A stretch of 64,000 nt of DNA from Candidatus Omnitrophota bacterium (GTDB lineage: Bacteria > Hinthialibacterota > Hinthialibacteria > Hinthialibacterales > JAKPRU01): positions 10,318 to 74,317 of the forward strand of contig JAKQSI010000008.1 of assembly GCA_029570205.1 (NCBI GenBank). The letters are read 5' to 3'. A program made the translations under genes and the position numbers. Under the pieces are notes generated by a model. It made no database searches and was not told where the DNA came from. It worked only from the letters and a program-made list of their open reading frames with translations. This document shows positions 1 to 8,434 of this stretch, one piece after another (the stretch's first letter is position 1; each line of letters opens with the position of its first letter).

Positions 1-381
1 AAGCAGTTGACGACCTGGCTGCATGAAAGCCTCCGAAAAGAGATTCGTGTGACGATTCCCTCTGCGGTGGAGGTGCTGGAAAGCGGAAAAGGGGACTGCA
101 ATGAGCATTCGACCCTGTTTGCCGCGTTGGCGCGATCCCTCGGCATTCCCACAAAAATCTGTGCGGGAATTGTGTACCAGGACGGCGCGTTCTATTACCA
201 TGCCTGGAATGAGGTGCTGCTGGGCAATGACAATCCGGTCTGGCTGCCCATCGACAGCACGTTCGGCCAGACAGAGGTTGATGCCACACATATCAAGCTG
301 AATGAGGGCGCACTCGATAAACAGGTCGAACTAATCAAACTCATCGGCAAAATGCAGGTAAAAATTCTTGAAGCTCGTTGA
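1..381 (+). CDS. Transglutaminase-like superfamily protein, C-terminal part
   Basis: The gene enters from before the window, so only its last ~126 residues are seen; the frame is open from base 1 and a TTG at 7 is not a convincing start. The fragment carries the three catalytic blocks of the transglutaminase/papain-like fold. Counting from the codon at 7, these are a Cys in GDCNEHS (C31), a His in YYHAWNEV (H65) and an Asp in PIDSTF (D83). Such domains act as cysteine peptidases or amidases, often outside the cytoplasm, and are common fused to membrane or repeat regions, which would lie upstream. An ABC-type ATPase follows 51 bases downstream on the same strand. The substrate is unknown. Confidence 0.75.
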   Translation, partial: KQLTTWLHESLRKEIRVTIPSAVEVLESGKGDCNEHSTLFAALARSLGIPTKICAGIVYQDGAFYYHAWNEVLLGNDNPVWLPIDSTFGQTEVDATHIKLNEGALDKQVELIKLIGKMQVKILEAR

Positions 382-432
382 ACTTCGGGCCTGTATTCGC
401 ATAGTAAGCGACTGATCGGAAGGGGTATCGAA

Positions 433-1209
433 ATGATTCGAACCAGTCATCTGACAAAACATTTCGGGTCCGTTCGGGCCGTGTCCGATTTAAATCTGGA
501 CGTGGAGCGGGGGGAACTGTTCGGTTTTCTGGGACAGAATGGGGCCGGAAAGACCACGACCATCAAGATGCTCACGGGACTGCTTCGGCCCACCTCCGGG
601 CAGGTCATCATCGGTCGAGATGACAGCCGACCCGGATATGACCTTTCCGTGGAACCGGAAAAGGCCAAGGCGATCACGGGCTATGTTCCCGATGAACCCT
701 TTCTTTACGACAAACTGACCGGTTATGAATTCGTTCATTTTGTTGCGGGACTCTATGATGTCCCTCCACAAAAGGCGGATGAGAGAATCCACTATTATTT
801 CGATCTGTTCGGGCTGACCGATGCCATGCATTATCTGATCGAGTCATACTCCCACGGGATGCGTCAGAAGGTGGTGATGACGGCAGCCCTGATCCACGAC
901 CCGGCAGTGCTGATTCTGGACGAGCCGATGGTGGGACTGGATCCTCGAAGCGCGCGTTTAATTAAAGACCTTTTGAAGCAAAAAAGTCGGGAAGGAACGA
1001 CGGTTTTTCTTTCCACACACACCTTGGATGTGGCGGAGGAACTCTGCGACCGCATTGGAATCATTCAGCGGGGACAACTGATCGCATTGGGAACCATGGA
1101 CGAATTGCGCGCAATGGCTCAGGATGGGGACGCAAAAGATCGCCTGGAATCGGTGTTCCTGAAACTCACAGAGGAACACAATTCCGGCGGACGGGATCGG
1201 CAAATCTGA
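433..1209 (+). CDS. ABC transporter ATP-binding protein
   Basis: A 258-residue stand-alone ATPase subunit. Walker A is GQNGAGKTT (34-42), the signature is YSHGMRQ (139-145, a common variant of LSGGQ), Walker B is VLILDEP (159-165) followed by the D-loop, and the switch His is H196 in STHTLDVAEE. The order and the short C-terminal tail match the CcmA/NatA type of ABC-2 exporter ATPases, which need a separate membrane permease. No permease is visible in the window, so it may lie upstream of the transglutaminase-like gene. An AGG-rich ribosome site (around 418-424) precedes the ATG. The substrate cannot be deduced. Confidence 0.9.
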   Translation: MIRTSHLTKHFGSVRAVSDLNLDVERGELFGFLGQNGAGKTTTIKMLTGLLRPTSGQVIIGRDDSRPGYDLSVEPEKAKAITGYVPDEPFLYDKLTGYEFVHFVAGLYDVPPQKADERIHYYFDLFGLTDAMHYLIESYSHGMRQKVVMTAALIHDPAVLILDEPMVGLDPRSARLIKDLLKQKSREGTTVFLSTHTLDVAEELCDRIGIIQRGQLIALGTMDELRAMAQDGDAKDRLESVFLKLTEEHNSGGRDRQI

Positions 1210-1305
1210 AAAAAAAGAGTGTGTTTTCGATAAAAAAGTACTCCACAGTTGCTTTCGGCTGTGCTACGATGAACACAGTATCCTTGTGGGTATGTTGACA
1301 GGACG

Positions 1306-1794
1306 ATGTCTGAAAGCGGCACGATGAAAATCCGGACGCTCCGTTTCGGCGAACTGGAAGTCGCCGAATCCGATATTATTCTCATGGATGAAGGGCTTCT
1401 GGGTTTTCCGGGGCTTCATAAGTACGCCATTATTGCCGACCCGGATCAGGCTCCATTTATATGGCTGCAATCGATTGAGGAACCGGATCTGGCGTTTGTT
1501 GTCGTCGATCCGTTTCTCTTTTTCCCCGGCTATCAGTTGTCGCTGAAACCCCAGGAATTGCAGACAGTGAATTTGGAATCCATCGAACAAGCGGTCATTT
1601 TGACCATCGTGGTGATCCCGCTCAATCCCATGGATATCACCACCAATCTTCGTGGACCCCTGATTATCAACCCGGCGAACAACAAGGCCAGACAGCTGGT
1701 GCTGCTGGATGAACGATACCATACCAAGCATTTTCTCTTGCGGGACATTCCGCCGGAGCTGGCGGGAAAACCGGAGGAGGCCGTGGGCGAATAA
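1306..1794 (+). CDS. fliW: Flagellar assembly factor FliW
   Basis: A 162-residue protein matching FliW: an N-terminal strand pattern with RFGELEV, then a GLLGFPGLHKYAII block, a central FFPGYQLSL segment and the typical NLRGPLIIN motif. FliW binds flagellin and the translational regulator CsrA; when flagellin is exported, freed FliW sequesters CsrA and relieves repression of flagellin translation. Here csrA begins 19 bases downstream, the classical FliW-CsrA pair, so co-transcription is likely. An alternative start at 1324 (MKIRTLRFG) would give the more usual N-terminus. No other flagellar gene is in the window. Confidence 0.93.
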   Translation: MSESGTMKIRTLRFGELEVAESDIILMDEGLLGFPGLHKYAIIADPDQAPFIWLQSIEEPDLAFVVVDPFLFFPGYQLSLKPQELQTVNLESIEQAVILTIVVIPLNPMDITTNLRGPLIINPANNKARQLVLLDERYHTKHFLLRDIPPELAGKPEEAVGE

Positions 1795-1813
1795 TCCCGC
1801 CCGCGATTGACCG

Positions 1814-2116
1814 ATGCTAGTATTGAGCCGCAAACGGGACGAAAGCATCATAGTCGGCGACAATGTCGTCATCACGATTATTGATATCAAAGGGGAACAT
1901 GTCAAACTCGGGGTCGATGCCCCGAAATATATCTCGATTCACCGCAAAGAGGTCTACGAAGCCATCCAGGCAGAGAATCTGGCCGCCTCTCGTCCGGAAG
2001 CCCAGAATCTCGAAAGCCTGGCCAAGGTTCTTGCCGCCAAGACTGCGCAATCCGACGATACGCGCCCCAAGCCGAGAGCCGCCGCGTTCCCTGCCCGCTC
2101 CAAACAACCCCAATAA
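1814..2116 (+). CDS. csrA: Translational regulator CsrA (long C-terminal tail)
   Basis: The first ~60 residues match Csr[13 protein letters not shown], the GDNVVITI strand, [11 protein letters not shown] and the [11 protein letters not shown] helix. CsrA dimers bind GGA motifs in mRNA leaders to block or change translation. At 100 residues the protein is about 40 longer than the usual form; the extra tail is Ala/Arg/Pro-rich and looks disordered, ending in a basic run. No strong ribosome site precedes the ATG, so translation probably depends on coupling to fliW 19 bases upstream. A possible small RNA with two GGA motifs follows downstream. Confidence 0.95.
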   Translation: MLVLSRKRDESIIVGDNVVITIIDIKGEHVKLGVDAPKYISIHRKEVYEAIQAENLAASRPEAQNLESLAKVLAAKTAQSDDTRPKPRAAAFPARSKQPQ

Positions 2117-2146
2117 ACCTGCTTTCGTCCGAGCCATTCACCCATC

Positions 2147-2175
2147 TGTGCAAAAAGAGATTACAGTGGTATAAT
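2147..2175 (+). promoter_or_regulatory. Probable extended -10 promoter
   Basis: A perfect TATAAT at 2170-2175 is preceded by TGG, giving the extended -10 form TGnTATAAT. The -35 region (2147-2152, 17 bases upstream) is weak, matching three of six consensus positions. It lies just after csrA and points at a gene-free stretch ending in a strong terminator. The same TGG-TATAAT arrangement precedes rnpB in this window. Confidence 0.55.
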
Positions 2176-2181
2176 AAGGTT

Positions 2182-2313
2182 ACTGCAAGTGGGAGACTGG
2201 CTGCACAGACCCTGGGGATGAACCAAAGGGTGAGCAGCATTCATCGAATGCAAGTGTGACGTGAGTGTCTCACTCGTGAACCCCGTCCGAACGGTCGGGG
2301 TGGTTTTCTTTTA
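2182..2313 (+). ncRNA. Candidate small RNA downstream of csrA
   Basis: A roughly 130-base unit bounded by an extended -10 promoter and an intrinsic terminator, with no convincing reading frame inside. A GAGTG-TCT-CACTC hairpin (about 2261-2275) precedes the terminator. Two GGA motifs (about 2191-2195 and 2214-2218) are the type of site CsrA binds, which is suggestive given csrA directly upstream, but two are far fewer than in CsrB/CsrC-type sponges. I could not match it to SRP RNA, 6S RNA or tmRNA. It could also be a csrA 3' UTR. Confidence 0.35.
2280..2313 (+). terminator. Intrinsic terminator
   Basis: A stem ACCCCG / CGGGGT with an inner CCG-AA-CGG stem is followed by GGTTTTCTTTT. It ends the csrA side transcript and is 21 bases before the stop of the convergent yggT gene. 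Confidence 0.7.
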
Positions 2314-2334
2314 ACTTCAGGAACGTCAATGACT

Positions 2335-2604
2335 TCAGCTGATTATCCGGGTCAAATACTGAAATGTGAACTCCAGCAGCATGATCGCCGCAATCGGGCT
2401 GAGATCCAAACCGCCGACCACCAGGAACGGGCAGGCTCGCCGAATGGTATCCAGGAACGGCTCCGTAATTCGGTATATGAATTGAACAATGGGATTGGAG
2501 GGATTCGGCTGAACCCAACTCATCAGAACGGCTGCAATGATCGCAAAAATATACAGCTGCACTGCCAAACCCAGAAATCCCAACAATTCTTTGAGAATCA
2601 CCAT
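2335..2604 (-). CDS. YggT family membrane protein
   Basis: An 89-residue protein with two hydrophobic segments (about 8-30 and 64-86) separated by the conserved SWVQPNPSNPIVQFIYRITEP block, the hallmark of one YggT repeat. In Gram-positive bacteria related proteins act in envelope or division functions; the precise role is not established. The ATG at 2604 has a GGAG ribosome site seven bases upstream. It follows the DUF2298 gene by 70 bases on the same strand and may be co-transcribed. Confidence 0.88.
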   Translation of the reverse strand: MVILKELLGFLGLAVQLYIFAIIAAVLMSWVQPNPSNPIVQFIYRITEPFLDTIRRACPFLVVGGLDLSPIAAIMLLEFTFQYLTRIIS

Positions 2605-2674
2605 CGGGTTTCTCCGTCCTGCGATTTCCTGTCAGAATTGCATATAAACCCAGTGTTTCGCAAGACTGAATCGC

Positions 2675-4966
2675 TTAAGGGACCCAATATAGCACATCCA
2701 TACCGCGAAATGCCACCGGGAAATGCCCCTCGAACTTCTCGAATCCACGAGCCGGATATTGTCTTCGTTCCTGCCCCCCGACATACACATACGACACCCC
2801 GTACTTTTTGAGCAGTTTGGTTGCTGTCTGAATATCGGGAGTGCTGTAAATGACAGTGATGTCTTGTTTCCGAAGGCTTATTTCCTGGGGATGTCCACGC
2901 CAGAGACCCTCATGGTTCTCCCAGCCCAGCACAGTGGGCGCGCCGGTGTTGGCGGAGAGGACATTTTCGGGGGCGGGCGCATCATACTGGTATGCAGTCC
3001 CCGGCGCTTCCAGAATCACCGGCTGCCCCGGAATGTTGTCATCAACAAAGCGAATCATTTCATAAGCTGCCGGAAAATCCCGTTTCAAATAGTTCTGACC
3101 GTCAAGGGCCATGGGTTGCGTCGGATCTGCCGATCGGGTGAGGACATTGACGAAGAAAATGAGAGGACAGGCAAGGGACAACACCATCAGCATCCCCGGA
3201 ACAACCAGCAATGCTTTCTGCCCCTCCGTCCACAACCTTTGCGCCAGAACCGGCAAAGCGAAACCGAGAATCAACCAGGTCGGGAAATGGAACTTGAACA
3301 GGGTATTCATGCGCTGACAGCCGTAATTGTCCTTGATAAAAAACACCTCGCAGAACCACCAGATCGATAAACATACCGCTATCGCTCCCAGCGCAAACCG
3401 TTCGGAACTCGTCGCCTTATTTCCCATTGAGGGGAAAAGCGCAAACTTTATGAAGAGCAGTATGAATAAGACGGAGCCGCAGAGTGTCGCGCTCCATACC
3501 AGATGACCCGTAAGCCCCGCAAAAATCAGGAAAACTGTTGCTGCCGCAATACCGATCATCCCGACGATTTCTTTGCCCAGCGATCGCGCAGTTTCGCCGA
3601 CTTTCCAGCACAGGTAAGCGAGCAAAACGGAAATGTGGAATCCGAAGACACAGAGAAACTCCCATAATCCCGAATGGTGGTCCGCAAATCGGATCAGGGT
3701 TTCCTTCTCGTTTCCGAACGGAAATGTTGCCGGATATTGCAGCGGCGGAATGAAATCCCGGTGGAAGGGGAAATAAGCCAGGTACGCAATCAAGGGAAAT
3801 GCGAACAAGGAACACAGGAACGCTAAATGCGCTGTCGGCTTCTTCCTCTGCCGTGCCTGCCCGACCAGGGTCAGGACGGCACAGCCATATACCAGGAAGA
3901 AGACGGGCAGATCGAACAGATTGACAAATCCAAGTCCCCCAAGGGAAATCACCAGAATCAACAGGAGCGGCCACCGGAGACGCAAGATTGTCCCGACAGA
4001 CAGACGATCCAGCCCGCTCCGCAGAAGTGCCACCAGCAAGGCCACGAACAGGAGCGTAAATGGGATGTTCGACATGTGCCCGTGCAGGTTTGCCCAGACC
4101 TCGGCGAAAAAGGGAAACTCGTTAATTGTGGCCGTGTCCGCACCCGGCGGGCCGTCATAAATCACCCGGCTGCAATTCCATAGATATCCCCATTTCAATT
4201 CATACCCGCTGAAATAGATTTTGCCGTTCTCAACGATCCGAACAACACCGGCCAGATTCCCGATGATTGCGGCGCACAGGGCGGTAATCCCGGCCCACAC
4301 CGTTGATCCGGTCAGCGCTGCCCCCAGAACAAATGAGACACTCACCGCCAGCATGAACACACCGGCTACACTCAGGTTATAGGCGATACCCGTGGTCAGG
4401 CCGGAGAGTTTGCTGACTGCAGCGAAAATCATGTATCCGCCGTAATAGTAATTGATCGGCTCGCCTGCAAACCACGGGTCCACAGGAGGAATGCCGTTTC
4501 CACGCCAGAGCGAACGGAAAAACGCCAAGTCCATGGCCATCTCGGTATGATTCAGGTTCGGATCGTGACGGCGGGCCTGTACAAGCAGCAGAAAAGCCAG
4601 AAAGGTAAGTCCCTCCGCCAACAGGAGAAATCCGGCGGAAGATCGGACTGTTCTGAAAATCCGTTTCCATCGGGGCAGCAGAATCCAAAGTGAAATAGCG
4701 GCCAAGGCTCCAATCACCAGCAACTCCCCCCATACCGAAAAAGGATATCCGAACGCATAGCCGAGAACCCAGCAGAGATAGGTCACGAGAAGCATTCCCA
4801 GGGGGCGGGCCAACAGCAACCCACGGTCCGGGAAATGCCGAAAAATCAAAAATGAAATCGGAAACACGGACAGACCGTACAGGGAGACAAGGAAATACCA
4901 CCAAACAGCCGCAAGGAAATCGCTCATCATGCCGGGATTGTAATACGGATTGCAATCAGAGGGCAC
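2675..4966 (-). CDS. DUF2298 (chlor_Arch_YYY type) polytopic membrane protein
   Basis: A 763-residue protein with many membrane segments and the features of the DUF2298 family: the YYYGGYMIFAAVSKLSG block that names the family, an HGHMSNIPFTLL motif, a KDNYGCQRMNTLFKFHFP block in the C-terminal half, and a soluble C-terminal region with ENHEGLWRG and KYGVSYVYVG. The function is unknown; the fold resembles GT-C-type glycosyltransferases working on lipid-linked sugars, which is an inference. The start is uncertain: a GTG at 4966, or more likely the tandem ATGs at 4930/4927 (MMSDFLAAVW), since neither has a clear ribosome site. YggT follows 70 bases on. Confidence 0.82.
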   Translation of the reverse strand: MPSDCNPYYNPGMMSDFLAAVWWYFLVSLYGLSVFPISFLIFRHFPDRGLLLARPLGMLLVTYLCWVLGYAFGYPFSVWGELLVIGALAAISLWILLPRWKRIFRTVRSSAGFLLLAEGLTFLAFLLLVQARRHDPNLNHTEMAMDLAFFRSLWRGNGIPPVDPWFAGEPINYYYGGYMIFAAVSKLSGLTTGIAYNLSVAGVFMLAVSVSFVLGAALTGSTVWAGITALCAAIIGNLAGVVRIVENGKIYFSGYELKWGYLWNCSRVIYDGPPGADTATINEFPFFAEVWANLHGHMSNIPFTLLFVALLVALLRSGLDRLSVGTILRLRWPLLLILVISLGGLGFVNLFDLPVFFLVYGCAVLTLVGQARQRKKPTAHLAFLCSLFAFPLIAYLAYFPFHRDFIPPLQYPATFPFGNEKETLIRFADHHSGLWEFLCVFGFHISVLLAYLCWKVGETARSLGKEIVGMIGIAAATVFLIFAGLTGHLVWSATLCGSVLFILLFIKFALFPSMGNKATSSERFALGAIAVCLSIWWFCEVFFIKDNYGCQRMNTLFKFHFPTWLILGFALPVLAQRLWTEGQKALLVVPGMLMVLSLACPLIFFVNVLTRSADPTQPMALDGQNYLKRDFPAAYEMIRFVDDNIPGQPVILEAPGTAYQYDAPAPENVLSANTGAPTVLGWENHEGLWRGHPQEISLRKQDITVIYSTPDIQTATKLLKKYGVSYVYVGGQERRQYPARGFEKFEGHFPVAFRGMDVLYWVP

Positions 4967-4979
4967 TCCAGCGGGTTAT

Positions 4980-5045
4980 TCCCCCCTTCATCCCCCCGTA
5001 AACGGGGAGAAGAAGACTCCCTCGCCGTTGACGGGGAGGGGTGGG
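4980..5045. repeat. CCCCGTAAACGGGG-type palindromic repeats
   Basis: Two imperfect copies of a short inverted repeat built on CCCCGT-AA-ACGGGG and CTCCC-CGTTGACGGGGAGG lie just upstream of the DUF2298 gene. Related copies occur at about 15530-15640 and 58487-58522. They are non-coding and look like a dispersed palindromic family. Confidence 0.65.
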
Positions 5046-5080
5046 GTGGGGGCGTGCGAGCATCTCACCTCCGGAAATCA

Positions 5081-5109
5081 CAGGGGCGGGTCTGTGTGAC
5101 CCGCCCCTG
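5081..5109. terminator. GGGGCGGGTC hairpin repeat, probable terminator
   Basis: CAGGGGCGGGTC and GACCCGCCCCTG form a 12-bp stem around a five-base loop, 37 bases beyond the cytochrome b stop codon. An almost identical hairpin sits at 27347-27385, also at a gene end. There is no clear T-run, so it may instead stabilise mRNA 3' ends. Confidence 0.5.
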
Positions 5110-5145
5110 TGTAGAAGGATATTTCGTGTCCCGCAAGGCGATAAA

Positions 5146-5865
5146 TTACTTCCGCACCAGTTTCTCGTATTCCAGCGGGTGCTCTTTCATCATCTGTTCG
5201 CGGGTCATTCTGCCGTGCCACCAGAGACCACTTCCGGGGAAGCGAGACGGATTGAAATGGACATTGTAAAAATGCCAGACAAACAGAGCGAGTGCGGCCA
5301 GAATGGCCTCATCCGCATGGATCTCCGCGGCCAGCTCGTAACTCAGCCACGGGATATATTTCGCCGCAATGTCCGGGAACCACATCACCAAGCCGGTCCC
5401 GATCATAATCACACAGCCCCAGTACACCGCCCAATAGTCGAACTTCTCGAAATAGGAATACCGCCCGAAACGCGGCTGGTTTTTAGTCAATCCGAGAAAA
5501 TACAGGGATTTTATCGTGACATCGACGAAATCCTTCGGCATGGGCAGCAATTCGATGAACTCCCGCCGTCCCTCACGCGAATAGATAAGGTACAGGATGT
5601 GATAGAACGAGACGGCGATCAGCCCCACCGCCGCCACACGATGAATCCACCGAATGGTTGCCACTGTGCCGAACGCCTGCACAACACTTTGGCTCCAGGC
5701 ATACTCCGGTCTGCCGAGACACCAGAGCGGAATGCCGGTAATGATAAGCGTAATTGTGCTGACAAACAACACGATATGTTGAATGCGAAAGTTAAGGCTG
5801 AACCGTTGGATATATTCCGGCCCTTTAGAATTGCGATTTTCCATTATCTTGCCCTTTTCAGTCAC
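5146..5865 (-). CDS. Membrane cytochrome b (formate dehydrogenase-gamma/Cyt b561-like)
   Basis: A 239-residue integral membrane protein with four predicted helices and His residues placed as in b-type electron carriers: H30, H75 (RWIHR), H89 (FYHILY), H183 (EIHADE), H198 and H203 (VWHFYNVHFNP). It resembles the diheme cytochrome b subunits that exchange electrons between periplasmic multiheme or dehydrogenase partners and the quinone pool. Its start overlaps the end of the octaheme cytochrome gene by eight bases, so the two are translationally coupled and probably form one complex. A second ATG at 5844 is possible. Confidence 0.88.
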   Translation of the reverse strand: MTEKGKIMENRNSKGPEYIQRFSLNFRIQHIVLFVSTITLIITGIPLWCLGRPEYAWSQSVVQAFGTVATIRWIHRVAAVGLIAVSFYHILYLIYSREGRREFIELLPMPKDFVDVTIKSLYFLGLTKNQPRFGRYSYFEKFDYWAVYWGCVIMIGTGLVMWFPDIAAKYIPWLSYELAAEIHADEAILAALALFVWHFYNVHFNPSRFPGSGLWWHGRMTREQMMKEHPLEYEKLVRK

Positions 5866-8278
5866 CCTTCCTGCCGACAGTTCGACGGAACAGGTCTGCG
5901 ATAATATGAAGCACCAGCAAGGTCATGGTGATGATGGTGAGCCATTTGAAAAACGCGCTGGTTCTCACAATCACGGGTGCGCTGTCCGGTCGAGCATCGG
6001 GGTATCCCATCATCTGGGCCATGGCGATTTTGACCGGTTTCGGATCGGCATCCGGACTGTAGGGATCGAGAAGGACTTTGCCGAAGAAGAAATACGAATC
6101 CGGAGAATGGCACTCTTCGCAGCGGTCTCCCGCGCCCAGCGATTCTCCACGCGGAGCGACATTGTGGCTGACCGACCACAATACGGGTTTGGCCTGCGGA
6201 TGCTCGTAAGATTTCACCGTACCGTCCTCGGCCGCCTCGTACACCTTCGAACCGCTGACCAGGACCGGGTTGAGTTTCTCAAAGCGCTTTCCGGCCAGAT
6301 GCTTGCGGAGCAAGGCGGAAAAGTTTGCGATTTCGGTCTCGGTGTTGATTTCCCGCTTGCCGTCCCCATCATGGTCTTTGGCGAAATCCTTATCCAGGAA
6401 GTCATTATAGAACTTCATGTACTTATCTTGAGGTTTGTGGAGTCTTATTATCTCTTTATCGTCATCCTTGGGATTTGCCTCGGCGACTGCGGCATCGACC
6501 GATTCCGAGATCTCTCTCAAGAACAGAGGAACGATAATGTCGCCTTCTTTGTGTCCCCACCAGACGGCGGTCTGGTTGTTGTATGCCCGGATCTTGCCGC
6601 TTTCATCGGTGGCATACACCGGTCGCCATTCGGCAACCACCTCGCCGTATTTCGGACGCCACTTCGGGGCTTCCGGTATATCTCTGAACACTTCGTACGT
6701 GAGGGTGGTGTGGTTCGGTTGGAGTTCATAGACCAGGAACGCCTCGAACGCCGTTGCAAAGGTCTGGACCTTGGTTTTGATCATATAGATCAATTGTCGT
6801 TCCTGAAATTCCTTTATCTGATAAAGCGCCTGAAGGGCCTTCAGGATTTCCTCTTCCGTGTCGAAATCCGGCAGTCCATCGCCGTTCGCGTCTTTCAGCC
6901 CTTCTTTCTCGGACTCGGAAGCCTCTTCGACCAGCTTTTCGATCACATCCCGAATTTCTGCCCAGCGGAGTGGAACCAGTGTTGTTTCTTCTTCACGGTA
7001 GCCGAACCACGGTCCTTCGGAGGAAATGATGGTAATCGGCCTGCCGAGCGAGGCATCCACCATACCGATTGCAGCCACTTGCAAGGTGGGAACATGGCAG
7101 ACTTCGCAACCGATCTTTTCCAGGTGAATCGGCGGCAACCCTTTATGGACCATTTTCGGCGCACCCAGGTGACCCACTGTGTGGCATTTCTCACAAGTGT
7201 GCGCGGTCCCATCCAAGTCGTCCCGCACGCTCAATTCGTGGGAGTTACCCTTTGCGAAATTGTGGTGCAGGCCGCCGGGGTGGCAGTCGATACAGCGAAT
7301 GCCCCGCTTGCTGTGGACATCAACACTGTACGTATCGCCGAATGTGGTTCCATGTTTCTCCGTGAAGGAGAGATCGTGGCAGAGAAGGCAATTACGATCG
7401 GAGGGTCGCTTGATGGGGAGATGCACTCTGCCGTCCGGAAGGAACAGGGATTTGTTGTATTCGACCGTCGGCAGCGGGAGGGTTTCTACTTGGGGATCTT
7501 CCAGGCTGCCCAGATAGGCGGCAATCGAGCCGTTGACTTTGCCGAGGACCGCTCCTGCGGTGGGCGCCCAGCGGAAGTTAAGCGCCTGGATCTGTTCGTA
7601 ACGCTCTTGATAGGAATAGGTTTCCAGATGACAGAACAGGCAGTCCGCTTCAAGCGCACCGCTCAAATCCCAGTGAGCGCCATAATAGTCGCCATCGGAG
7701 GATTCCGCGCCGCGCGGATCGTAATCATCCAGCCGGTGTCCGTTCCGGTCGAACTCCAGGGGGCCACCGCCAGGATGGCAGGTCCCGCATCGGGATGTCC
7801 AGGTATACAGGCCCATGTCGATTTGATTGGGGTTAGCGAAGTGCTTGCGGGGGAATTGGAGGAAATACATTCGGCTGAACTTTCCGCAGATTCCGTCCGA
7901 AATGCTCCAGGGGTCATCTTTATTTGCCCCATAATCGTCATGAAGGACATCGGACCCCATGCGGAAATGATACCCGGCCGTGATCTTGTTGTAATTATGG
8001 CATTCACCGCACGTTCGTTTCGGGCTGTAAGGCGGAATGGACATGCCGTAGACGGCGGGATCCGTGGGCGCTCCGTCGCCGAAATCCCCCATCATCTTTT
8101 TCCAGTCCTCCAGTTCCTGTTCCCATTTGAACGGATTGATTTCATTGCCCATGCTGTCCCGCAGGTAAAACGGCGGGCAGGCGCGTGGCGCTTGACGCTT
8201 GGGTTGCGCCTGTATCCAGGAAGGAATCAACAATAGCGCCGCAATCGCGAGTCCCAAGGAAATACGCATCTGGTTCAT
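5858..8278 (-). CDS. Exported octaheme cytochrome c, membrane-anchored
   Basis: An 806-residue protein with a signal peptide (residues 1-24) and eight CxxCH heme c sites, at 90, 164, 213, 297, 329, 362, 391 and near 735. A large heme-free stretch separates the seventh from the eighth site. Two Asp-rich loops of the DxNxDGxxD type (DANGDGLPDFD and DHDGDGKREIN) lie there and probably bind calcium. The C-terminus has one hydrophobic helix (FFKWLTIITMTLLVLH region) followed by basic residues, so the hemes face the periplasm. With the coupled cytochrome b it should carry electrons between quinones and a periplasmic acceptor or donor. A GAGGA ribosome site supports the ATG at 8278. The substrate is unknown. 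Confidence 0.9.
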   Translation of the reverse strand: MNQMRISLGLAIAALLLIPSWIQAQPKRQAPRACPPFYLRDSMGNEINPFKWEQELEDWKKMMGDFGDGAPTDPAVYGMSIPPYSPKRTCGECHNYNKITAGYHFRMGSDVLHDDYGANKDDPWSISDGICGKFSRMYFLQFPRKHFANPNQIDMGLYTWTSRCGTCHPGGGPLEFDRNGHRLDDYDPRGAESSDGDYYGAHWDLSGALEADCLFCHLETYSYQERYEQIQALNFRWAPTAGAVLGKVNGSIAAYLGSLEDPQVETLPLPTVEYNKSLFLPDGRVHLPIKRPSDRNCLLCHDLSFTEKHGTTFGDTYSVDVHSKRGIRCIDCHPGGLHHNFAKGNSHELSVRDDLDGTAHTCEKCHTVGHLGAPKMVHKGLPPIHLEKIGCEVCHVPTLQVAAIGMVDASLGRPITIISSEGPWFGYREEETTLVPLRWAEIRDVIEKLVEEASESEKEGLKDANGDGLPDFDTEEEILKALQALYQIKEFQERQLIYMIKTKVQTFATAFEAFLVYELQPNHTTLTYEVFRDIPEAPKWRPKYGEVVAEWRPVYATDESGKIRAYNNQTAVWWGHKEGDIIVPLFLREISESVDAAVAEANPKDDDKEIIRLHKPQDKYMKFYNDFLDKDFAKDHDGDGKREINTETEIANFSALLRKHLAGKRFEKLNPVLVSGSKVYEAAEDGTVKSYEHPQAKPVLWSVSHNVAPRGESLGAGDRCEECHSPDSYFFFGKVLLDPYSPDADPKPVKIAMAQMMGYPDARPDSAPVIVRTSAFFKWLTIITMTLLVLHIIADLFRRTVGRKGD

Positions 8279-8347
8279 TCTCTATTCCTCTGGCGTAAAT
8301 ATCTGGTTTGGCAAACGTTCGATCGATCAACCCTGCCTTTACATAAC

Positions 8348-8388
8348 AAAAAAGACATCGCCTCGACTCCCGTGCGACGATGCCTTTT
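8348..8388 (-). terminator. Intrinsic terminator of the apbE-oxidoreductase operon
   Basis: Read on the minus strand, AAAAGGCATCG pairs with CGATGTCTTTT (one G-T pair) around a GC-rich loop and is followed by T residues, 47 bases after the stop codon at 8435. Confidence 0.65.
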
Positions 8389-8434
8389 CGAATTTCTCAC
8401 AATCTCACCCCGCATTGAGGATTTTGTTGCCCGA

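Noticed and set aside
2182-2313. SRP RNA (4.5S) match
   Set aside because: A GAGCAGC stretch is reminiscent of the SRP helix 8, but the paired sequence and GGAA tetraloop are missing.
2335-2811. Plus-strand frame across yggT
   Set aside because: Antisense to yggT and the end of the DUF2298 gene; no motif.
5783-8236. 817-codon plus-strand frame
   Set aside because: It is the antisense shadow of the octaheme cytochrome gene, whose CxxCH motifs and signal peptide are clear.
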